From Arthrobacter sp. zg-Y1110 (GTDB lineage Bacteria > Actinomycetota > Actinomycetes > Actinomycetales > Micrococcaceae): a stretch of DNA of 64,000 nt. Both the position numbers and the translations under genes were made by a program. The stretch covers positions 744,001-808,000 of the forward strand of contig NZ_CP104272.1 in NCBI RefSeq assembly GCF_025244865.1, read 5' to 3'. The notes beneath the pieces are model-generated. The model did no database searches. It was not told the origin of the DNA and worked only from the letters and a program-made list of their open reading frames with translations. Shown piece by piece: positions 58,507 through 64,000 of the stretch (position 1 is its first letter; each line of letters begins with the position of its first letter).

Positions 58507-59852
58507 TGCTCTTCAAGACTTCAGCCGTCCAGCAGCCGGACGGCTACCTCAGCCGTATCCCGTGGTTCCAGTTCCTTCTGATCTCCCTGTGCTTCCCCCT
58601 GTGGGGCGCCGCGGCAAGCCTGAACGACATCCTCATCACGCAGTTCAAGTCCGTGTTCACCCTTTCGGACCTGGCCACCGCCTTCGTCCAGTCGGCGTTC
58701 TACGGCGGCTACTTCGTCATCGCGATTCCCGCCTCCCGCATCATCCGCCGGTTCACGTACAAGACGGGCATCCTGATCGGCCTCGGCGTCTACATCGTCG
58801 GCTGCGCGGCATTCTTCCCCGCCTCGCACATGGCCACGTACAGCATGTTCCTGGTGGCCCTGTTCGCCATCGCCATCGGCCTGAGCTTCCTGGAAACGGC
58901 CGGCAACACGTACTCCACCATGCTTGGCCCGAAGCCCACCTCCACGCTCCGGCTCAATATCTCCCAGACCTTCACGCCGCTGGGTTCCATCCTGGGCATC
59001 CTGCTGGGCAAGTACCTTGTCTTTACCGACGGCGACACCCTGGACGCGCAGATGGCCGGCATGACCATGGAGGAGAAAACGGCCTTCAGCGCCGAAATGC
59101 TGCAGCGGACCCTGCTGCCGTACCGCTACATCATCATGATCCTGGTGGTGGTCTTCATCGTGGTGGCGCTGACCAAGTTCCCGCACTGCAAGCCGCTGGG
59201 TGACCGGACGCATTTGGCCACTGCCCGTGTGGGGGAGACCCTGGCGTATCTGGCCCGCAACAAGGAATTCCTGCGCGGCATCTTCGCCCAGTTCATGTAC
59301 GTGGGTATGCAGACCGCGGTATGGTCCTTCACCATCCGGCTGGCGCTGAACCTGGATGATTCCATCAACGAACGCGATGCCACCAACTACATGGTGTTCG
59401 CCTTTGCCGCCTTCTTCCTCGGCAAGACCGTCGCCAACTTCCTGATTGCCCGCTTTGACGTAAACGCCGTACTGATGGGCTTTGCCGCCCTCGGCAGCCT
59501 GGCCCTGGTGTACGTCATGCTGGTTCCGAACATCACCGCGGTTTGGGCCGCAGTGCTGGTCTCGGGTCTATTCGGTCCCTGCTGGGCCACCATCTTCGGC
59601 CGCACGCTGGACACCATCACGGACAAGCGCCACCAGGAAACCGGCGGTGCCGTGCTGGTTATGGCCATTGTCGGCGGAGCAGTCATCCCCGTGGTCCAGG
59701 GCCTGGTCTCGGACGCAACCGGTTCCCTGCAGTTCTCCTTCGTTGTATCCCTGGTCTGCTTCGTGACGGTCCTGCTGCACTTCGGCCGTCAGCGCCGGAT
59801 AACCGGGCGCACCATCAGCACGGAAAAGGAAGCCGAGTATGTTTCGCATTAA
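58506..59852 (+). CDS. deoP: FucP/DeoP-type sugar permease (MFS)
   Basis: 448 residues, about twelve membrane helices with the fucose:proton symporter features: FVQSAFYGGYFVIAIPAS in helix 2 region, FLETAGNTYSTMLG in helix 4 and GLFGPCWATIFGRTLD in the second half. In Salmonella deoQKPX the equivalent DeoP takes up deoxyribose. Its place between deoC and a deoX-like epimerase makes the same role likely. Confidence 0.88.
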   Translation: MLFKTSAVQQPDGYLSRIPWFQFLLISLCFPLWGAAASLNDILITQFKSVFTLSDLATAFVQSAFYGGYFVIAIPASRIIRRFTYKTGILIGLGVYIVGCAAFFPASHMATYSMFLVALFAIAIGLSFLETAGNTYSTMLGPKPTSTLRLNISQTFTPLGSILGILLGKYLVFTDGDTLDAQMAGMTMEEKTAFSAEMLQRTLLPYRYIIMILVVVFIVVALTKFPHCKPLGDRTHLATARVGETLAYLARNKEFLRGIFAQFMYVGMQTAVWSFTIRLALNLDDSINERDATNYMVFAFAAFFLGKTVANFLIARFDVNAVLMGFAALGSLALVYVMLVPNITAVWAAVLVSGLFGPCWATIFGRTLDTITDKRHQETGGAVLVMAIVGGAVIPVVQGLVSDATGSLQFSFVVSLVCFVTVLLHFGRQRRITGRTISTEKEAEYVSH

Positions 59853-60861
59853 TCTGGCCCGGTCCGCCTTCTCCGCGGTTCCGGTAACCCTGGCAGAATC
59901 GGACGAATTCACGGTCACGGGTATCCGGTACCCCTCCGGCGTCGAGTCCGTCACCGTGGCCAACGCCCGCGGCCGGGTGGAAGTCCTGCCGTTCCTGGGG
60001 CAGATGGTCTGGGATGCGGAGTTCGACGGCGTGAGCCTGCGGATGGATTCGCCCTTCCGGCAGCCCTATCCCGCCACTTTGATCGAAGACACCTACGGCT
60101 GCTTCGCCTTCCACTCCGGACTGCTCGCCGCCGGTTGCCCGTCGCCGGAGGATAACCACCCGCTGCACGGGGAGTTCCCGTGTGCGGTTTTCGACGAAGC
60201 CTGGCTCGAAATCGACGCCGACTCCGTGGCCGTCTCCGGGCGCCATGAATTCGTCAAGGGATTCGGTGACCACTACGAGGCCGTTCCCGCCGTCCGCCTC
60301 CGGGCTGGTTCGGCCATGTTCGACATCGACCTGTCCGTGACCAACCTGTCCGCAGTACGCACCATGCCGCTGCAGTACATGTGCCACATGAACTACGCCT
60401 ACTCGGACGGGGCGCGGATGACGCAGTCCCTGCCCGACGGCGCGTTCAAACTGCGCGGGACCGTGCCGGCGCACGTCTTCCCGACGCCGGAGTGGACGGT
60501 CCTGAACGAGGCCATCCGCAGCGGGCAGGTCGCCGCGGACGTGCTGGATGCGGCCCAGGGGTATGACCCGGAAATCGTGTTCCTCGCTGATGACCTGCCG
60601 GCGTACGGGCAGGACCTGGAGTTCCGGCTCGAGCGCACCGACGGCATCACGTTCTGCACGCGCTTCTCCAGCACGGACTTCCCGGTGGCCACCCGGTGGC
60701 TGCTGCACAACCCGGATCAGCGGGTGGCGTCATTTGTCCTGCCCGGTACATCCCGGCCCGAAGGATTCCTCGCCGCGAAGGCAGCGGGAACGTTGATTGA
60801 ACTGGCTCCCGGAGCGTCCCGCTCCTTCCACGTCAGTACCGGCATTACAGAGGAGGCGTAA
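59839..60861 (+). CDS. deoX: DUF4432 aldose-epimerase-like protein (DeoX-like)
   Basis: 340 residues of the galactose-mutarotase-like supersandwich fold, DUF4432 branch. FLGQMVWDAEFDG, GCPSPEDNHPLHGEFP and MPLQYMCHMNYAYSDG hold His residues that probably bind sugar or catalyse. It matches DeoX in Salmonella, thought to interconvert deoxyribose anomers. It overlaps the permease by 14 bases, so is probably co-translated. Confidence 0.83.
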   Translation: MFRINLARSAFSAVPVTLAESDEFTVTGIRYPSGVESVTVANARGRVEVLPFLGQMVWDAEFDGVSLRMDSPFRQPYPATLIEDTYGCFAFHSGLLAAGCPSPEDNHPLHGEFPCAVFDEAWLEIDADSVAVSGRHEFVKGFGDHYEAVPAVRLRAGSAMFDIDLSVTNLSAVRTMPLQYMCHMNYAYSDGARMTQSLPDGAFKLRGTVPAHVFPTPEWTVLNEAIRSGQVAADVLDAAQGYDPEIVFLADDLPAYGQDLEFRLERTDGITFCTRFSSTDFPVATRWLLHNPDQRVASFVLPGTSRPEGFLAAKAAGTLIELAPGASRSFHVSTGITEEA

Positions 60862-60866
60862 GCCCG

Positions 60867-61796
60867 TTGGATATTGCAGTAATCGGCTCAAACATGGTGG
60901 ACCTGGTGTCCTATCTCAGCCGCATGCCGGACGAAGGCGAAACGGTCGAAGCTTGGGACTTCTCTATGGGCTGCGGCGGCAAGGGAGCCAACCAGGCCAT
61001 GGCTGCCGCCCGCATGGGCTCCTCGGTCCTGATGCTCACCCGGATCGGCAATGACGCGTTTGGCGAAACCACTCGCAGCAACTTCGAGGCCAACGGCATC
61101 GACACCACCTATGTCCTGGAGACCGAGGCCACCAGCGGCGTCGCGCCCATCTTCGTGGATGACAACTCACGCAACTCAATAGTCATCGCCAAGGGTGCCA
61201 ACGCCTTCCTGACACCGGGGGACATCGAGGATGCAGCCGAGGCGATCTCCCAGTGCTCCCTGATCGTGCTGCAGCTGGAGGTCAACCTCGAGACCGTTTA
61301 TGCGGCAATCGACTTCGGCAACCGGCACGGCATTCCCGTCCTGCTGAACCCCGCTCCGGCCACGCCGGAGCTGGACTTTGCCCAGGTGGCAAAGTGCGAC
61401 TACTTTGTACCCAACGAAACCGAGCTGGCCCTGCTCACCGGGATGCCGGTGGAAACCCTTGACCAGGTGCAGGCCGCGGCCGGATCCATCCTGGACCACG
61501 GCGTCAAGAACGTCATTGTGACCATGGGCTCGCGCGGGGTCCTGTGGCTCTCGGCCGCCGGCCCCGTCCTGGTTGAAGGCCGGACCGTCCCCGCCCTGGA
61601 TACAACGGGCGCCGGCGATGCGTTCATCGGCTGCTTCAGCCACTGCCTGGTGGAATCCGGAGACGTCCCCGAGTCGCTGGCCACGGCGAACGCCTACGCT
61701 GCGGATTCCGTCACCCGGCGCGGCACCCAGACCTCTTACGCCACGCGGGAGCAGTTCGAACGGAATACGGGCAGGGCACCGGGCGCCGCCGCCTGA
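60867..61796 (+). CDS. deoK: PfkB-family kinase, probable deoxyribokinase
   Basis: 309 residues from a TTG 10 bases after AGGAGG. Ribokinase-type substrate motif GCGGKGANQAMAAARMG and the ATP/anion-hole motif DTTGAGDAFIGCFSHCL with catalytic Asp. It phosphorylates a pentose; because every other gene here is for deoxyribose, deoxyribose to deoxyribose 5-phosphate for DeoC is most likely, although ribose remains possible. Last gene of the operon. Confidence 0.87.
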   Translation: MDIAVIGSNMVDLVSYLSRMPDEGETVEAWDFSMGCGGKGANQAMAAARMGSSVLMLTRIGNDAFGETTRSNFEANGIDTTYVLETEATSGVAPIFVDDNSRNSIVIAKGANAFLTPGDIEDAAEAISQCSLIVLQLEVNLETVYAAIDFGNRHGIPVLLNPAPATPELDFAQVAKCDYFVPNETELALLTGMPVETLDQVQAAAGSILDHGVKNVIVTMGSRGVLWLSAAGPVLVEGRTVPALDTTGAGDAFIGCFSHCLVESGDVPESLATANAYAADSVTRRGTQTSYATREQFERNTGRAPGAAA

Positions 61797-61815
61797 CCGG
61801 TCCGGCTTCGGCATG

Positions 61816-61872
61816 AGGCTGCTGTGACACGACTCCGACCCTGGGGGCCATTGTGTCGCAGCAGCCTTTTTT
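61816..61872 (+). terminator. Rho-independent terminator of the deoxyribose operon
   Basis: AGGCTGCTGTGACAC and GTGTCGCAGCAGCCT form a 15-base stem with one G-U pair and a 22-base loop, ending in six T. The best intrinsic terminator in the window. Confidence 0.93.
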
Positions 61873-61950
61873 GTTGCGTGCGGGGATTCACCCTTCCACT
61901 ACAATCCTTGTCCGGAATCACTTTCTGAGGCAAAAATTTTGGGGGAAATA

Positions 61951-63306
61951 ATGCCGTATAAAAAGCCGTCCGTCTTCCTGCCTGCCATGGCGCTGTCCGC
62001 AGCACTGCTGCTCAGCGGCTGCGGGGGAAGCGACTCCGACGCCGCCAACAGCAACGGCAGCGGAGGGGAATCGAAGGAAAGCGCCAAGGGGAAGAGCGAA
62101 TCGGACTTCAAGCACCTGAGTATTTTTGACGTCGAGGCGGAAGTTCCCGAGGACGTGGAGCGGGTGCCGCTCGAATTTGCCGGAAGCCCGCGTGAGGAGA
62201 TGAGCGCACACGACGGGAAACTGTTCACTTACGACAACAACTCTTTGTTTGTCGCCGACTATGCCACGGGTAAGCCTCCGGCCGGGTACCCAACCTCCGA
62301 CGGAGAAGGTTCGCAACACGCTGCCCTCTATCGGGGAATGGGATTCGTCGAGTTGTTCACCCTGCCGGTGGCAGCGGACGGTTACCTGTACTTCTCGGAC
62401 CGGTCGGTGGAGGGAGAGCCCGACGACGGCGAACAAGAACTGGCCCGCTTCGATCTGGCAACGGGCCTGCCCGAAGTGCTGGCAACCACTACCGAATTCC
62501 CGCAGATTACGGTGCACGACGGCGTCCTCTACTATCTGGCGGACGGTTTGCTCACCGCATTGGACACCGGCACCGGCAATCAGCTCTGGCAGGTGGACTG
62601 CGATGTGGAATCCGCCCTCGATGTGGTGCTGGCAGTAAGTGATAACGCCGTCGGAGTGATGCACACCTATACGTTTGATGCGTTCAACCTCGAAGACGGC
62701 GAGCAGGTTGTGGACCGCGACGCCGAGACCTTCTTCGTGGGTCTCGCTGCCGGCCCCGACGACTTCTACCTGGCTGAGCGCACCGAGGAGACCCAGAGCG
62801 ACTATTTCACCAGTGCTTCGAACCTGTACCGGATTAGCGGCAGCAGTGGTGACGAGGAGAAAATCGCCACTACCCGGGAAACGGACTCACCGGAACTGAC
62901 GAATCTGCAGATGGCCGTACATGACGGCACCATCGTGCTTAAGAGCGATTCAGAGGTCCACGCCGTAGATGAGGCTTCCGGAGAAACCCGCTGGATCGCA
63001 TCGGTCCGCGATAAGCCGTTCGATCGAGAGTTTGAGCGGGATATCCCGTACGTGGACCTTTTCGCCGCCTTCGACGCGGACACGGTGTACATCTATGCCA
63101 CCGGCGAAGCGGAACCGGATGACGAGGACACCACGAGCCGGTTGCTGGCGCTGGATATCGCCAGCGGCGAGATGCGTGCCGCCTACGACATCGATGCTCC
63201 CCGCCAGTCAGCCGGGCCGAAGATCGACGGCGGCAACCTTCTGATCCACCACGCAGGCAGCTCACAGGCGGATGATGAGGTGCTGGTCCTGCCCACGGTC
63301 CCCTAA
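61951..63306 (+). CDS. Beta-propeller (PQQ-like) lipoprotein
   Basis: 451 residues from ATG 61951 after GGGGGAA. Lipobox LLSGC (Cys24), a Ser/Gly/Asn linker, then repeated four-strand units with ending patterns such as VHDGVLYYLADGLLTALDTG, GTIVLKSDSEVHAVDEASGE and ARL-type sheets, as in PQQ-like beta-propellers. It lacks enzyme residues for PQQ binding that I could place, so it may be a scaffold or binding protein at the outer membrane surface face. Monocistronic between terminator and DUF3817 gene. Confidence 0.8.
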   Translation: MPYKKPSVFLPAMALSAALLLSGCGGSDSDAANSNGSGGESKESAKGKSESDFKHLSIFDVEAEVPEDVERVPLEFAGSPREEMSAHDGKLFTYDNNSLFVADYATGKPPAGYPTSDGEGSQHAALYRGMGFVELFTLPVAADGYLYFSDRSVEGEPDDGEQELARFDLATGLPEVLATTTEFPQITVHDGVLYYLADGLLTALDTGTGNQLWQVDCDVESALDVVLAVSDNAVGVMHTYTFDAFNLEDGEQVVDRDAETFFVGLAAGPDDFYLAERTEETQSDYFTSASNLYRISGSSGDEEKIATTRETDSPELTNLQMAVHDGTIVLKSDSEVHAVDEASGETRWIASVRDKPFDREFERDIPYVDLFAAFDADTVYIYATGEAEPDDEDTTSRLLALDIASGEMRAAYDIDAPRQSAGPKIDGGNLLIHHAGSSQADDEVLVLPTVP

Positions 63307-63388
63307 TCCTGCCAGGGAGGGGGATTCGCCTGAACCTGCGGCATGCTGACATACTGTTGGTAAACCCGAAATGAAGGCGGATCCCTCG

Positions 63389-63844
63389 ATGTCACCCCGC
63401 AAACTGTTCCGCACCCTTGCCCTGGCCGAAGCTGTGACCTGGACCCTGCTCCTGATCGGCATGTTCGCCAAGTACGTGCTGCATTTTGAAGCCCTGACGC
63501 CCATCTTCGGCGGCCTGCACGGCTTCGTCTTCCTGGCCTACGGCGTGGTCACCCTCTTTGTCTGGGCCAACCAGAAATGGCCGGCGCGCACCGGCATCCT
63601 CGGCCTGGCCACCACGGTGATCCCGTGGGCCACCATCCCCTTCGAGAAGTCGGTGGACCGACGCGGCATGTTGAAAGGCGGCTGGCGGATGGCCCCCGGC
63701 GGCGAAGAGCCCACCAACGGCGTGGACCGGATTGCCGCCCTGGTGCTGCGCCGCCCCGTCGCCGCCGGGGCCGTAGCCTTGGTTGCCGTGGCAGTGGTCT
63801 TCGGCGTCCTGCTCTACCTCGGCCCGCCCGTACAACTGGGGTAA
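63389..63844 (+). CDS. DUF3817 membrane protein
   Basis: 151 residues with about four membrane helices, including LALAEAVTWTLLLIGMFAKY and the conserved GGLHGFVFLAYGVVTLFVW. I chose ATG 63389, which has GAAGG about 11 bases upstream; ATG 63371 lacks a site. A common small actinobacterial membrane protein of unknown role. Confidence 0.85.
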   Translation: MSPRKLFRTLALAEAVTWTLLLIGMFAKYVLHFEALTPIFGGLHGFVFLAYGVVTLFVWANQKWPARTGILGLATTVIPWATIPFEKSVDRRGMLKGGWRMAPGGEEPTNGVDRIAALVLRRPVAAGAVALVAVAVVFGVLLYLGPPVQLG

Positions 63845-63863
63845 GCGTTCCGAAGGGTAAGCC

Positions 63864-64000
63864 CTAGGACTCCGTGGCCAGCGGGGCGCCCGGCTCAGCC
63901 GGGACAGCACCCGGAGCGGCACCGCGACGCAGTCGCCGCCGGCCCGGACGGTTGGAGCCGCCGCCGCGGTACGCCGTCGTCGCCGTGGCCAGAATGAGGA
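63864..64000 (-). CDS. C-terminal end of a minus-strand gene (partial)
   Basis: An open frame enters from the right edge and stops at 63864-63866. The 44 visible codons read a hydrophobic start (LILATATTAYRGG), an Arg-rich stretch (RPGRRRLRRG) and an Ala/Pro tail ending ATES. A membrane-protein C-terminus is likely; family unknown. Confidence 0.5.
   Translation of the reverse strand, partial: LILATATTAYRGGGSNRPGRRRLRRGAAPGAVPAEPGAPLATES

Overview
The window is GC-rich DNA with dense, strongly codon-biased genes, actinobacterial families and little intergenic space. It fits a Micrococcaceae chromosome such as Arthrobacter or a relative. That placement is inference from gene content: a SigK/RskA pair, class F sortase, DUF222-HNH protein, excalibur proteins, a DUF475-type TerC, and ABC sugar importers without their own ATPase. 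I see no rRNA, tRNA, CRISPR array, insertion sequence or prophage.

Layout. 1-8.4 kb: an MFS exporter divergent from a TetR regulator, two secreted or membrane proteins sharing a Cys/Trp module, a glutaryl-CoA-dehydrogenase-like gene divergent from a thiolase, and a small tandem family of unknown proteins with a decayed duplicate. 8.4-19.4 kb: a minus-strand tellurium-resistance (Ter) stress operon with TerC, four TerD-family proteins, TelA, two unknown proteins, and a biosynthetic module (CitE-like lyase, a fused double phosphoribosyltransferase, HAD phosphatase). 19.7-29.2 kb: envelope genes, including sigK-rskA divergent from a CHRD protein and a class F sortase, two zinc-ribbon membrane proteins, proteins with a variant leucine-rich tail, and an SGNH lipoprotein. 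29.2-33.2 kb: an enoyl-CoA hydratase/3-hydroxyacyl-CoA dehydrogenase pair, a nucleoside hydrolase and an FAD oxidoreductase.

33.2-46.9 kb is a hemicellulose/xylose region. It has a ROK repressor divergent from xylA-xylB-mutarotase, and a minus-strand operon for a sugar ABC importer, GH3 glycosidase and CE7 acetyl esterase, divergent from a LacI regulator. 47-51 kb holds a DUF222-HNH protein and small housekeeping or unknown genes. 51-56.7 kb is a tricarballylate-type system: a GntR regulator, TcuA-like flavoprotein and the TctCBA tripartite transporter. 56.8-61.8 kb is a deoxyribose operon (SorC-type regulator, deoC, FucP-type permease, DUF4432 epimerase, PfkB kinase) ending in a textbook terminator. 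The last 2 kb carry a beta-propeller lipoprotein, a DUF3817 protein and the end of another gene.

The most interesting parts are the Ter metabolite module with its fused phosphoribosyltransferases and an EF-hand-like loop in TerC; the two divergent SigK-like promoters linking sigK-rskA to the CHRD/sortase pair; a decayed gene copy between two paralogs; and several clear operator/promoter layouts in the sugar operons.
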